Shown: in pieces, positions 15,900 to 25,046 of the stretch | Layout of the letters: each line of letters begins with the position of its first letter | Numbering within the stretch: the stretch's first letter is position 1 | Assembly: GCA_020829485.1 (NCBI GenBank) | Contig: JAIVFU010000054.1 | Coordinates: 1 to 47,067, forward strand | Reading direction: 5' to 3' | From: Nostoc sp. CHAB 5834 | Lineage (GTDB): Bacteria; Cyanobacteriota; Cyanobacteriia; Cyanobacteriales; Nostocaceae | DNA: 47,067 nucleotides | Notes under the pieces: model-generated | Seen by the model: only the letters and a program-made list of their open reading frames with translations | The model's database searches: none | Told to the model about the DNA's origin: nothing | Translations under genes and position numbers: made by a program

Positions 15900-17960
15900 T
15901 TAATTCGCTGCTGTTTGGGCTTCTTGATAAACTATTTCTTGAAACTGGATCATATCTTTTTGCGGATCGGCGTGGCTAACTTTTACCAATATCTGTTCGC
16001 CCAAGTTCACAGAACGCTTGAAAACCATTGGTAACTGCAAGCCCAAATCTTCTATCAAAATTAGAGCCAAGTTGCTGTCTTCTCGCAGCCACATTAACAC
16101 TGTTACATCCCAAGTTTCCTCTGGATGACGGCGTAAATACTCTAGAGCATAATATCTATTAGTTTGCCGTTCTACCATCGTCACTTCTTGGGTGATGCTG
16201 GTGACAGTCATCATTACTTCTTTCAGCTGATCTGCGGTAAATGGTAAAACTTCACCCCGCAAATGGGCTTTCAATTGGAAGTGGGTAAGCAAATCACTGT
16301 AACGACGGATGGGAGAGGTTGCTTGGGTGTAAGTATCCAAACCCAAACCAGCATGGCGCAGAGGCGTAATGCTCATTTCGCTCTTGGGCATACAACGACG
16401 CATAGCGCAAGCGCGAACGAATCCGGCGGGAAGTAGCAGCAATTCTTCTTCTGGTGGTAATTCTGGTTGGGGCTGACCGCGAAAGGGCAAAGGTATGTTA
16501 TGAGCTTTACCATAACGAGCCGCAACTTCACCGGCAACAATCATCATTTCTGCCACTACTTGCCGCGATGGGGAATCGTCCAAAATATCAATATTGATCT
16601 CATCATCTTTGACTTTGATCATCGCTTCCGGCATGGTGATGCTAATTGCCCCTTGAGCGTAACGCCAAGCTTTGCGCTTCTGCGCCCAGGTTGCGATCGC
16701 AGCAATTTCTGGTTCTGCCTGTACCCGTAATTGCAGCATTTCATCTACATCTTCGTAGGTGAGGCGATAAGTCGGCTTAATCGAACTGGTATGAATGCTG
16801 TAATCTTCTACTCCCCCACTTGTATCTAAAATAATCCCGAAACTGAGGGCGCAACAAACCCGTCCCTGGATCAGACTCATTGGCCCAGTCGCTAATACCT
16901 CTGGGAACATGGGAATCATCCCCGTAGGTAAATAGACTGTGCTACCCCGCTTTCTCGCTTCCAAATCTAATTCATCTTCCGGCACTAACCATCGAGTCGG
17001 ATCGGCAATATGCACCCACAGGCGTTCCCGGCCATCGGGTAGTATTTCCCAACTCAGACCATCGTCGATCTCTGTGGTAGTTTCATCATCAATGGTGTAG
17101 ACCTTCAGGTGAGTCAGATCAAGGCGGTTTGTATCTGAGTCAATCGGCGGGAAATCCAAACGCTGTTGCGCCACTTCTAATACCTTATTAGGAAATTGGA
17201 TCGGAATTGAAGAACGACGCAGGAACAAGTTTTCATAAGGACTCCAGCAACCCAAATCCACCAACAATTGAAAGGCTCCTTGCGGTGTTGTGGGCCGTCC
17301 CAGCATGGTCATAGTTTCTAATACTGGAGCGCTTGGCGGATAAGCACGAGCCAAAGAGTCATAATTGACCCCTGTCCGCACGGTGTCAGCAAGCAGTGCT
17401 GCGTATTTTTCGAGTCCTTCTAAGCGCTGGCGATCGTGGCGACCCCATTCTACTGCTTCACCTTTGAGCGCCTGCTCTACACGAGTTAAAAATTCCTGCT
17501 GTCCTTTAGCTTTTAATGCCTCTACTTCCATCTGGTGCTGGCGTTCTGCCACCTGAGCAGCAGTTCGCGGCTCGTAAGCGTCTCCTTTTTGCTTGAAATA
17601 AAGTTTGTCGTCTGATAACAAGCAATGGGCGGCGTAACAAGGAGGAGCGTCTGATGCTGAAAATAGCAGATTGGCCATTTGGTCGGGGGTGACTATTTCC
17701 CCATCTTCAACCAGTAGTTCCCAAGCTATTTCTAAGCTAGATGGATCTAAATAAGGCTTTATCTGCTCCAAAAAGCTGGCAATCTCAGAAGCCTTGTAGG
17801 TCTGCCCGGTAACTGTATAAGTTATTTGTCTAGGCGCGAGGCTGTGGGATTGACCACGTTCGTCTACCACAAACCAGCGGGTTTTACCGTCTGGACGTTC
17901 TACGATGCCCAGACGGCGATCGCCTTGAACCCTAAATTCAACTAGCGTCCCCTTCTCCAC
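15900..17960 (-). CDS. RNB-domain 3-prime exoribonuclease (RNase II/R family)
   Basis: The 686-residue protein starts at GTG 17960 (MEKGTLVEFRVQGDRRLGIV). The N-terminal 90 residues form a small beta-barrel-like domain, a helical region follows, and the RNB catalytic domain spans about 270-600 with TIDDETTTEIDDGLSWE carrying the cluster of metal-binding aspartates, WVHIADPTRW, KRGSTVYLPTGMIPMFPE and TSPIRRYSDLLTHFQ. A short S1-like end (ILVKVSHADPQKD) follows. This is the cyanobacterial RNase II/R homologue that degrades RNA processively from 3-prime ends. It has fewer cold-shock/S1 modules than E. coli RNase R. The gene lies 222 bp after rpsR on the same strand. Confidence 0.93.
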   Translation of the reverse strand: MEKGTLVEFRVQGDRRLGIVERPDGKTRWFVVDERGQSHSLAPRQITYTVTGQTYKASEIASFLEQIKPYLDPSSLEIAWELLVEDGEIVTPDQMANLLFSASDAPPCYAAHCLLSDDKLYFKQKGDAYEPRTAAQVAERQHQMEVEALKAKGQQEFLTRVEQALKGEAVEWGRHDRQRLEGLEKYAALLADTVRTGVNYDSLARAYPPSAPVLETMTMLGRPTTPQGAFQLLVDLGCWSPYENLFLRRSSIPIQFPNKVLEVAQQRLDFPPIDSDTNRLDLTHLKVYTIDDETTTEIDDGLSWEILPDGRERLWVHIADPTRWLVPEDELDLEARKRGSTVYLPTGMIPMFPEVLATGPMSLIQGRVCCALSFGIILDTSGGVEDYSIHTSSIKPTYRLTYEDVDEMLQLRVQAEPEIAAIATWAQKRKAWRYAQGAISITMPEAMIKVKDDEINIDILDDSPSRQVVAEMMIVAGEVAARYGKAHNIPLPFRGQPQPELPPEEELLLLPAGFVRACAMRRCMPKSEMSITPLRHAGLGLDTYTQATSPIRRYSDLLTHFQLKAHLRGEVLPFTADQLKEVMMTVTSITQEVTMVERQTNRYYALEYLRRHPEETWDVTVLMWLREDSNLALILIEDLGLQLPMVFKRSVNLGEQILVKVSHADPQKDMIQFQEIVYQEAQTAAN

Positions 17961-17979
17961 AACTCTCGCACTTTAATAA

Positions 17980-18012
17980 TTTTAGATTTTAGATTTTAGA
18001 TTTTGGATTTTA
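17980..18012. repeat. Heptanucleotide tandem repeat (TTTTAGA)
   Basis: About four copies of TTTTAGA with a TTTTGGA variant at the end. The related sequence in opposite orientation (AATCCAAAATCCAAAAT) recurs at 18148-18179, which can pair with it. Confidence 0.85.
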
Positions 18013-18182
18013 TAACCGACAGCTATTAAATCCTAAGTCCAAAGGTGTTTCATGCAGCAATCAATTTTACACTCTCTGATTCAGATTTGAGATTTTGGAC
18101 TCAGAAAGACAAAGCCAGATGTTTATTTCAATGCAGCTTCTCTTTATAATCCAAAATCCAAAATTCCAAATCCAAAATTGTT

Positions 18183-18398
18183 TTAGCCTTCCGCATTGAT
18201 AAATGGCAACAAAGCCACAATCCGCGATCGTTTAATTGCTAATGTCAACTCTCGCTGTTGCTGAGATGTAAGCCCAGTAATCCGACGTGGCAATATCTTA
18301 CCCCGTTCGGTGACAAATTTACGCAGTAAATCAACATCTTTATAATCGATTGGTTCTCCTGGCTTGATCGGAGAAAGGCGACGACGGAAATAACTCAT
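18183..18398 (-). CDS. rpsR: 30S ribosomal protein S18
   Basis: The 71-residue protein reads [20 protein letters not shown], then [20 protein letters not shown] and [16 protein letters not shown], a complete S18. It is the second gene of the rpmG-rpsR pair with only 2 bp between genes; AAGGAAAT upstream serves as ribosome binding site within the rpmG end. The pairing of L33 and S18 is conserved in cyanobacteria and plastids. Confidence 0.98.
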   Translation of the reverse strand: MSYFRRRLSPIKPGEPIDYKDVDLLRKFVTERGKILPRRITGLTSQQQRELTLAIKRSRIVALLPFINAEG

Positions 18399-18400
18399 CT

Positions 18401-18595
18401 CTACTTAATTTCCTTGTGAACGGTATGTTTGTTGCAGTGGGTGCAGAACTTTTTCAGTTCTAGCCGGTTAGTGGTGTTGCGGCGATTCTTGGTGCTGGTA
18501 TAACGGGAAACACCAGCAGAACGCTTGTCTGAATTTGTCCGACACTCGGTACACTCTAGTGTCACAATAATGCGGGCACCTTTACTCTTAGCCAT
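18401..18595 (-). CDS. rpmG: 50S ribosomal protein L33
   Basis: The 64-residue protein begins [20 protein letters not shown] and contains [20 protein letters not shown]. Two CxxC pairs (CTEC and CTHC) mark the zinc-binding form of L33. It is first in the rpmG-rpsR operon and starts at ATG 18595. Retention of the Cys pairs means this copy would need zinc. Confidence 0.98.
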   Translation of the reverse strand: MAKSKGARIIVTLECTECRTNSDKRSAGVSRYTSTKNRRNTTNRLELKKFCTHCNKHTVHKEIK

Positions 18596-18638
18596 AATCT
18601 TACAAACAGTGAAGCCTGAAGAGAATTAACACAAATGA

Positions 18639-19196
18639 CTATCTTCTCACATTCCGCCGCATATTATCAACTAATCTTTTAATTTTTATGTCAAGCGAGT
18701 AGCCACGACGCGACGAAACGATAAAAGTTCCACAATAGCGATCGTGTAAAGCCTGCCGCATCTGGGCATCAGATAAGGCAGTCCCACAATCAATTGCTAG
18801 GGGAAGTACTAGCAGTATAGCAGTGGGATTGGCTCTAATATTGCTCAGGGCAATTGACACTAAAAGGGCACCCAAGCCAACGATCGCCTCTCGCTTCACC
18901 AGTGAGAGCAAATCTGGAATTCTTCCCACTACTTCCCCATCTTCAACTTCTAACACCTTTAAATCGAACGCCCAACGCCCTAAACTTTGCCCTTGATTGT
19001 TGTATACCACCAGCACCCGCAAAATCAGCCAAAGTATCACAAAAACTAGGATTTGCACAAATTGTATCCCGATATCGCCGCCTCCCAGTAGGGAACTGAC
19101 TAACCAGACACCAAGGAAATCAAGCCCCAATGCCATACCTCGTCGCCCAATTTCAGCCTTGGGATAGTGTTTTTGGGGAAGTCGTTCGATAGTCAT
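18639..19196 (-). CDS. RDD-family integral membrane protein
   Basis: The 185-residue protein starts MTIERLPQKHYPKAEIGRRG with the Arg and Asp positions of the RDD domain (GRRGMALGLDFLGVWLVSSL). Hydrophobic segments lie at about residues 23-40, 45-65 and 110-135, and the conserved GQSLGRWAFDLKVL motif is near residue 75. RDD proteins are membrane proteins, some proposed as ion transporters; no specific activity can be assigned. The C-terminal tail (RGYSLDIKIKRLVDNMRRNV) is basic. It is 43 bp upstream of rpmG on the same strand and might be cotranscribed with the ribosomal pair. Confidence 0.85.
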   Translation of the reverse strand: MTIERLPQKHYPKAEIGRRGMALGLDFLGVWLVSSLLGGGDIGIQFVQILVFVILWLILRVLVVYNNQGQSLGRWAFDLKVLEVEDGEVVGRIPDLLSLVKREAIVGLGALLVSIALSNIRANPTAILLVLPLAIDCGTALSDAQMRQALHDRYCGTFIVSSRRGYSLDIKIKRLVDNMRRNVRR

Positions 19197-19613
19197 ACAA
19201 AATAAGTATTTTTATTGAGGGGTTGGGAAATAATTGCTCCTGTTTTTAATATTAAGGTGATGGCTTGGGTTTGACGTTGAGACTACTTTTGGATGAAGAG
19301 AGCGTTTTTGATAAAGTTTCGTAAATTATTAAAGGTTTGTATCTAAAAAGCCTCAAAAGCTTATTTGAACAGTTGGCCAATCCTAACTACTGAGGATTTT
19401 TAGAGGTTGTAGAGGATTGCTCCTGCTGTCATATTGCTTCACATTTAAATGGATAGACAGGTGAACCGAAAGGTTCTACAATCTGACTGATTGTGGTAAA
19501 TTTACTTATTGCCCAATCCACATAAGCATAGTAAAGATTTTCTAGTGATTACGTTTGATTGCGGAAGCACTAAATTAATATAGGAAAGTCTTTAAGTAAG
19601 GGGCAGCAAAAAA
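19197..19613. promoter_or_regulatory. Intergenic leader of the 40-residue protein gene
   Basis: Divergent genes flank this 417-bp stretch. It carries no repeat or palindrome of note. An AAGGGG ribosome binding site sits at 19598-19603 before the small gene at 19614. A promoter is expected in the A+T-rich 19520-19590 part, but I cannot place it exactly. Confidence 0.4.
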
Positions 19614-19736
19614 ATGGATGTAAAGCTGATTCTAGCTGGATTAACAGTTATCTTTACGCTTTCGTGCTTGTTTTTTGGCACGAAAAATGGATTCTATGAT
19701 TCAGATAACTATCACGGCAATGGCTCTGCACATTGA
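19614..19736 (+). CDS. 40-residue single-span membrane protein
   Basis: ATG 19614, preceded by AAGGGG at a spacing of about 10, opens MDVKLILAGLTVIFTLSCLF, then FGTKNGFYDSDNYHGNGSAH and TGA at 19734. Residues 4-23 form one clear transmembrane helix and the remaining 17 residues are a polar tail rich in Gly, Asn, Asp, Tyr and His. It is too short for ordinary ORF thresholds. The shape matches small thylakoid or plasma membrane subunits, but it matches none of the named photosystem small subunits I know. Start signal, composition and clean frame make it a convincing gene of unknown function. Confidence 0.75.
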   Translation: MDVKLILAGLTVIFTLSCLFFGTKNGFYDSDNYHGNGSAH

Positions 19737-20035
19737 GATAAATCTGTAAACGCTTGGGCGACTTCCCGTAGGGTGAGTTGGTTAAGAGCGTTCTGAACTT
19801 CCAAAGGGAAAATAAACAAGAGGCATCCTTGAGCTAGTAGTTTGATGGCTTTTGGTTAGCCCACCTTTCTGAACCAGTGCGGGTTCGGTAGAGGCGTCCT
19901 CCCCAATCAAAAATCTGTATTCTCAGGGTGTAGGGGCGCACGATAAAACTTACCCCTAAGTCACAAAACCAAAATTTGTGTAATTTTTGGCTTTTGGGAT
20001 ATGTCCATGATGATGAGATTTGTGGGGAGGAGAGC
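19737..20035. other. Intergenic region upstream of the beta-CASP-like gene
   Basis: Almost 300 bp with no convincing gene. The minus strand is open from about 19867 to 19725 and would read PKAIKLLAQGCLLFIFPLEV and so on, without a good start codon; it could be a gene fragment. A strong GGGGAGGAG ribosome binding site at 20024-20032 precedes the next start. Confidence 0.4.
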
Positions 20036-21703
20036 ATGAAGGATAATCTGTCGGCATCCTCTCGCGTAGATGCTGCGGAAGTGGGTACTGAATTAGAATG
20101 TTTGCCCTATAGTGTCCAGCATTACGATGAGGGTGTGTGTTTATTGGTGAAGATGGGCCCACACCGTATCCTGTTGGACTGTGGTTTGGAGGATATTTCA
20201 TCGCTAGTTAAGGGGCTTACTAAGTCGGTAGGTGGAGCTAGTTCGTCCCTACCGGCAGATTTCGTTCTGATTAGTCATGCCCACCCGGATCACGCCAGAG
20301 GCTTACTGGCACTTCATAAAGCTTTTCCAAAATTACCTATTTATGGTAGCGAAGTAACCAGCAAGTTACTGCCCTTGAATTGGCTAGACCAAGATGCTGG
20401 GAAAATTTCCGAATTTTGTCACGCCTTGCCGTTGCGATCGCCTGTGGAATTCCAAGATGGTTTGGTGGCAGAATTATTTCCCTCCGGACATTTACCGGGG
20501 GCTGTGGCAATTCTTCTTACCTACACCACTAAACAGCGTACTTATAAGCTACTGTATACAGGAGATTTTTTCTTATCAAACTCCCGGTTGGTAGAAGGTT
20601 TGCGTTTAGAGGAACTGCGAGGATTAGACTTGGATGTGCTAATTATTGAAGGCAGTTATGGCACATCCCGTCATCCTCACCGCCGCAACCAAGAAAATCA
20701 ACTAGCAGAACGAATTAATCGGGCGATCGCTGATCATTGTTCTGTGATCCTTCCCACTCCGGCTTTAGGATTGGGTCAAGAATTATTAATGCTCTTACGC
20801 TCTCATCACCACTTCACTGGACGAGATTTAGATATCTGGGTAGATGGTGCTGTCGCTACTGGGTGTGATGCCTACTTAGAACTGCTACCCCACCTTCCCC
20901 CATCTGTACAGAACTTCGCCCGCCATCAACCCTTATTTTGGGATGAACGGGTGCGTCCCCGCGTGCGTCGTTTACAAGCAGAACATCGTCCTACTGTGGG
21001 TAAGTCACCTTGTATAGTCCTTACCGACTCTACAGATGATTTAAGTAAACATTGCCAATTAGACACTGGCCCTTGGCTAATTCTCCTACCAGAAAAAATT
21101 GATATAAAAGTTAATAAAGAATATTTAGCACCCACCACTGTTGAAACTTATCTCTTGGCTCAACATAGTGATGGCCCTGGTACTACGCAGCTAATTCATA
21201 ATTTGCGACCCCAGCACGTCATTTTTATTCACGGTTCTCCTGCCTACTTGGCAGACCTGACTAGCTTAGAGGAGTTGCAAAACCGCTATCATATCCATTC
21301 CCCGGCGGCTGACATTTTAGTAGAATTGCCTATCGGCGATACATTTTTACAACCGGCAGCACCAGAAACTAATTATGAAGGCGAACTGACAGAGTTGGGA
21401 ACAGTAATCACAATTACTTTAGCCGATGTGATTACGACTGATCCTCGTTGGCGGCAATTTGCTGATACTGGTTTGATCGAAGCTCGTTGGCAAGGCGAAG
21501 AACTAGTATTGAGGGGATTGTCTCAACGAGAATTGCTCAATCAAAATAGCGATCGCTATACATGGACAGATGTAGAGTGTTGCGGTACTTGCCGACACCA
21601 AAGGGGGCAGCGATGTTGGAATCCAGCTTCCCCGTTGTATAACTTTAAGGTAACTCTAGAAGGTTACTGTCCTGCTTTTGAAGGTTTGAATGATAGCCAA
21701 TAG
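20036..21703 (+). CDS. Metallo-beta-lactamase/beta-CASP-like hydrolase with C-terminal Cys cluster
   Basis: From ATG 20036, placed by the GGGGAGGAG motif seven bases upstream, the protein has 555 residues. The MBL core contains FVLISHAHPDHARG (HxHxDH), LYTGDFF and a strand with EGSYGTSRHPHR, resembling the ESTYG motif of beta-CASP RNases; HSDGPGTTQLIHNLRP and FIHGSPAY resemble beta-CASP motifs B and C. The last 50 residues add a Cys cluster (CCGTCRHQRGQRCWNP and GYCPAFEG) able to bind a metal. An RNA-processing or related hydrolytic role is inferred from fold; substrate unknown. Upstream frames to 19976 lack a ribosome binding site. Confidence 0.8.
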   Translation: MKDNLSASSRVDAAEVGTELECLPYSVQHYDEGVCLLVKMGPHRILLDCGLEDISSLVKGLTKSVGGASSSLPADFVLISHAHPDHARGLLALHKAFPKLPIYGSEVTSKLLPLNWLDQDAGKISEFCHALPLRSPVEFQDGLVAELFPSGHLPGAVAILLTYTTKQRTYKLLYTGDFFLSNSRLVEGLRLEELRGLDLDVLIIEGSYGTSRHPHRRNQENQLAERINRAIADHCSVILPTPALGLGQELLMLLRSHHHFTGRDLDIWVDGAVATGCDAYLELLPHLPPSVQNFARHQPLFWDERVRPRVRRLQAEHRPTVGKSPCIVLTDSTDDLSKHCQLDTGPWLILLPEKIDIKVNKEYLAPTTVETYLLAQHSDGPGTTQLIHNLRPQHVIFIHGSPAYLADLTSLEELQNRYHIHSPAADILVELPIGDTFLQPAAPETNYEGELTELGTVITITLADVITTDPRWRQFADTGLIEARWQGEELVLRGLSQRELLNQNSDRYTWTDVECCGTCRHQRGQRCWNPASPLYNFKVTLEGYCPAFEGLNDSQ

Positions 21704-21734
21704 TCATTAATCCGGTGTCTTTTGTCATTTTTAA

Positions 21735-21778
21735 TTAATGACTAATGACTAATGACTAATGACTATTAACTAATGACT
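21735..21778. repeat. Heptanucleotide tandem repeat (TAATGAC)
   Basis: About five copies of TAATGAC or a one-base variant between two convergent genes; an STRR-type sequence. Confidence 0.85.
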
Positions 21779-21780
21779 GA

Positions 21781-22092
21781 TTATTCTGGATTCGAGTCAG
21801 TGTAACGGTTGTGGATGCGTTCGGCTTCGGGACAATCTTCAGTCATCAAAGGCTCCACATTACCGCGTGGTACTGAAGCTAGTTTTTGCGTTACAGCACC
21901 AATGCTCTCGAGGCGAACCATTTCTTCCCAAGAACAAACTTCCTCCTCTTCTTCTGTTTCATAGCGTAGGGTCACTAAATCTCCCTCTATGTCGATGATG
22001 CGGGCGCGTTCAATCCAGCGTTGCTGGTCCCGCAAGAAAACACATACCTCGCGCCCATCGCAACAGAGTTGATAAATCTTGCGGTGTAGCAT
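21781..22092 (-). CDS. Conserved cyanobacterial small protein (DUF6679-like)
   Basis: The 103-residue protein starts MLHRKIYQLCCDGREVCVFL and carries RARIIDIEGDLVTLRYETEE, an SH3-like barrel pattern, followed by a run of glutamates and EEMVRLESIGAVTQKL. I recall this as a strongly conserved cyanobacterial family annotated DUF6679; no function is known to me. Three cysteines (CC at 10-11, C17) near the N-terminus are notable. It is soluble and transcribed alone, convergent with the beta-CASP-like gene. Confidence 0.65.
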   Translation of the reverse strand: MLHRKIYQLCCDGREVCVFLRDQQRWIERARIIDIEGDLVTLRYETEEEEEVCSWEEMVRLESIGAVTQKLASVPRGNVEPLMTEDCPEAERIHNRYTDSNPE

Positions 22093-22307
22093 GTACTGTT
22101 TCTGCCTTTTTAAACAACGTAGTTAAACCTGTCAAAATCTGGGTTCTACCCAATTACATTACACCTTTAAGAGGTTAATTTCACTGTTCCGAACAAGTAG
22201 GCTTCATCACCCAATCCCAAAACTTGCATGTAGTTGTCAAATATTGGGAAATTTTGGGTCAGAAATCAATGCTTGCAGCAATGAACTCAATCTCCCTCCG
22301 GCTCATT

Positions 22308-22505
22308 CTACTCAATGTCTGCTTCATCGAAGTCAAACAATTCGGAACCTGTCCTAACCAGGCTCATATTTACTGGTGAGTCCTTGTTACTATTATGTAA
22401 TAAAGAATACTCAAAACCAATCGTTGATTGCGGTTGTTTAACTTGCCTACTTTTAATCATTGGCATTGCTGGGAAGTCCGGGGACTTGGTTTTACTTTTA
22501 CCCAT
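22308..22505 (-). CDS. Small hypothetical protein, 65 residues
   Basis: The frame starts MGKSKTKSPDFPAMPMIKSR and ends LVRTGSELFDFDEADIE. A basic start and acidic end with no membrane segment give a protein-like composition; the overlapping plus-strand frame is cysteine- and leucine-rich and less credible. No family is recognised and the ribosome binding site is weak, so this is a moderate call. Confidence 0.45.
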   Translation of the reverse strand: MGKSKTKSPDFPAMPMIKSRQVKQPQSTIGFEYSLLHNSNKDSPVNMSLVRTGSELFDFDEADIE

Positions 22506-22706
22506 GTGTATATGATCTTAACTCATTCTCTTGCTGACCTTGATGGTTTTCAACAACAACACCTAAATAGTTTTGATTTTTGAAGGTTTTTGCCTGATGA
22601 TAGCTAATTAAAAGGCAACGGAGTCAAGGTGAGAAGCTTCAGGGGCAAAAGAAATGGGGGGATAAGGGGAAACATGGGAAAATTACCCTCCGCTTATTTT
22701 GGAGTA

Positions 22707-22925
22707 TCAGCAAGATTTATATGGTAGCGGAAATTCCATAAGTACGTTCGATGAGGAGGCTTCTCGTTTAATTTTACCTGCCCGAACTGCATCGTATAGG
22801 GCTGCGAGGGCTGACAAATCCTTTTCCTTCCAGCATTTAGTGACAAGCACTTGATGGAGTAATCCCTCAGATTCAACACTAAGATATCCAGTTTGGAAAG
22901 CAGATTCAACGAGTGTGCGAATCAT
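22707..22925 (-). CDS. Small conserved-looking helical protein, 72 residues
   Basis: Starting at ATG 22925 the product reads MIRTLVESAFQTGYLSVESE, then LLHQVLVTKCWKEKDLSALA and YDAVRAGKIKREA. It looks all-helical and soluble, and the frame is much more protein-like than the overlapping 22694-22909 frame. I recall similar short proteins across filamentous cyanobacteria but no function. The longer start at 22952 adds nine residues without support from a ribosome binding site. Confidence 0.6.
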   Translation of the reverse strand: MIRTLVESAFQTGYLSVESEGLLHQVLVTKCWKEKDLSALAALYDAVRAGKIKREASSSNVLMEFPLPYKSC

Positions 22926-23202
22926 CTTGGTTAGGACAGAGTAAATAAACAAATTGTTACGTCAAGTGTGGAACATTTAGCTCTGATATTAATTGATATG
23001 GAACATGAATACCATGTGATTATCATTACACTTAGTTAGTGATTTAGATCACATCAATGGCTCACAATATGATATCTGGGTGCATCTATCTATTGGGGTA
23101 CGCAGATGATAGTTACAAAAAACTTTAGCGCCAGTACTTAGATGACGTACAATTCGACAAGATTAATTAAAAGATAGAGAAATTTTAGTGAAACATAAGC
23201 AA

Positions 23203-23991
23203 TCAAGCAAAAAACTGGCGGAAATCTTCATCCTTTTGACTTAATTGCACCCAGTCTAAATTTAAGGACTGGAATTTTTGCGCCAAGCGATCGCAAGCCG
23301 GACGTTCGGTAGCGTAATGTCCGGCATCGATTAAAATGAGATTGCAATCGCGGCTTTCTTGAAACTGATGAAACTTACAGTCAGAAGTCAGATAAGCTTG
23401 GGCACCAGTTTTGGCGACGGCTGAAATGTAACTAGCCCCCGAACCACCCAAAACAGCAACTCGTGAAATTGTTTGCTGTAAATCAGTAGTTGGGGAAAAA
23501 ATCAAATTAGGGGGAGCAAGTCGGGTTTGAATGGCTGCGAGTAATTCCTGTAATGTTAGAAATGGCTCTAGCAAACCAACACGACCATATCCTAATCCTC
23601 CTTGTGTTGGTACTATGGGAGTAACTTCTTTGAGTTCTAAAATTTGAGCTAAAACGTCAGCAGTACCATCCTGCACTTGATCGAAATTTGTGTGGGCAGT
23701 GTATATACCAATATTGTGGGTAAAGGATAACCGTACCATTTCGGCGATCGCTTCACCAATGCGTAAAGATTTGGGAGGAGTAAAAATCAAGGGATGATGA
23801 GCAAATATCAGATTAGCATTTTCTGCGATCGCTTCCTGCATTACTGCTAAAGTTGGTGTCAAACATACCAAAACCCGTGCTTTTTCGTGCAACACTCCTG
23901 GTTCAATCTGCCAGCCGCAATTATCCCAGCTTTCACACCAAGCGGGATTTGCCCATGCTTCAAACCAAGTAATTAAGTCAGCAATTTTCAT
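23203..23991 (-). CDS. NIF3-like dinuclear metal-centre protein (YbgI/DUF34)
   Basis: From ATG 23991 the protein has 262 residues starting MKIADLITWFEAWANPAWCE. It contains DNCGWQIEPG, NLIFAHHPLIF, IYTAHTNFDQVQDG and near the end LIDAGHYATERPACD, which supply the His, Asp and Glu ligands of the NIF3 two-metal site. Family members form toroidal hexamers; the reaction is unsettled, although some are annotated as GTP cyclohydrolase type 2. The upstream in-frame start at 24009 adds MLKKIV, which lacks family support. It follows the next gene by 38 bp and may be cotranscribed with it. Confidence 0.9.
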   Translation of the reverse strand: MKIADLITWFEAWANPAWCESWDNCGWQIEPGVLHEKARVLVCLTPTLAVMQEAIAENANLIFAHHPLIFTPPKSLRIGEAIAEMVRLSFTHNIGIYTAHTNFDQVQDGTADVLAQILELKEVTPIVPTQGGLGYGRVGLLEPFLTLQELLAAIQTRLAPPNLIFSPTTDLQQTISRVAVLGGSGASYISAVAKTGAQAYLTSDCKFHQFQESRDCNLILIDAGHYATERPACDRLAQKFQSLNLDWVQLSQKDEDFRQFFA

Positions 23992-24029
23992 AACTATTTT
24001 CTTCAGCAATTTTTAATCTTAATTGCTAA

Positions 24030-24776
24030 TCAGTGTTTCTGTGGTTTAATATTTAATTTTAATGCTAATTGCTGGCGCATTTCTTGGAAAGGTTTGTTCC
24101 AGACAGGGCTAGCATTCCAGTTCCACACTGCGACTGGAATCAGTTCTTCTTGGGCAAGACAAGTTAAGAGACGATATTCATCTTCTGGTTCACGAGAAAA
24201 AGTAAAGGGATTACGGTAGCCTGTGTCACATAGTTTATAAGATGTGACCTGACCCTGATTAATCCGTTGTAAAAGTTCTTTACCTTTGACGAGTAAATAA
24301 TCCAAAAAAACCGGGCTAAAAGGCTCTATATATGCGCGTTTTTGTGGCTCTTTTTGTACCCATCTTGCCCAGTCAAACCCATAGATAAAATCGTGAACAT
24401 AACGAAAGCGGATTTCTGTTTTACTTCCGAACATCTCCGTCAGTAAAACCATCTTTTCACCAAAAAGCTTTAAAAAAGGAACAGCACCCTCATCTGCTAT
24501 AAGAGCCTGTCTTAGCATACTGCTAACCAAAAAATCAAAATCCCAGAATATATTTTCTGGAAAGTTTTGTAATTGAGTACAGACTATAGATTCGATAGTT
24601 TCCTGAAGGGTTATTAGAAATTCAATTTCGGTGTTCTCTTCAGTAATTAAATTCCCCAATTCTGCGAAACTGGTAATTAATGTTTTTTTGGGATTAAGTG
24701 ATAACAGATTAATAGACTGCTGGGCAAGGATTTCATCAATATATTGGAAAGTATGAGTTGGTTTCAGTTCTTGCTT
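24030..24776 (-). CDS. Unrecognised conserved-type soluble protein
   Basis: From ATG 24776 the product has 248 residues (MKQELKPTHTFQYIDEILAQ). Visible traits are a long helical N-terminal half, the aromatic block RFRYVHDFIYGFDWARWVQK near residue 130, LVKGKELLQRINQG and a proline/tryptophan-rich end (PVAVWNWNASPVWNKPF). There is no signal peptide, membrane helix or nucleotide motif. I do not recognise a family. It precedes the NIF3-like gene on the same strand at a 38-bp distance. The start at 24800 would add eight residues and is less likely. Confidence 0.65.
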   Translation of the reverse strand, partial: KQELKPTHTFQYIDEILAQQSINLLSLNPKKTLITSFAELGNLITEENTEIEFLITLQETIESIVCTQLQNFPENIFWDFDFLVSSMLRQALIADEGAVPFLKLFGEKMVLLTEMFGSKTEIRFRYVHDFIYGFDWARWVQKEPQKRAYIEPFSPVFLDYLLVKGKELLQRINQGQVTSYKLCDTGYRNPFTFSREPEDEYRLLTCLAQEELIPVAVWNWNASPVWNKPFQEMRQQLALKLNIKPQKH

Positions 24777-25046
24777 CATAGTAATTGAAATAGCCCACAC
24801 AGCTTACATTAAATATTAGCTTATATCGAAATAAGTAGGTTTTTAAATAATCACAAATAAACTTTACTTTTGAATTTACAAATTGACACGAATTATTTAG
24901 CGTGTATCTGATTAATTTTCATGACAAAGCGATCGCAGCGAAATTTGTTAAATGTATATCACCGCGAGTTTGTGAGATTATAGCCAAAAGGTAAGCTGGA
25001 TAACTAGAGTATTTAAACTCTACCTTAAATAAAACTTGAGAATTGC

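Noticed and set aside
19725..19867. Minus-strand open stretch reading KLLAQGCLLFIFPLEVQNAL
   Set aside because: It looks somewhat protein-like but lacks a start codon and ribosome binding site, and overlaps the end of the small membrane-protein gene. It may be a gene scrap; not enough to call.
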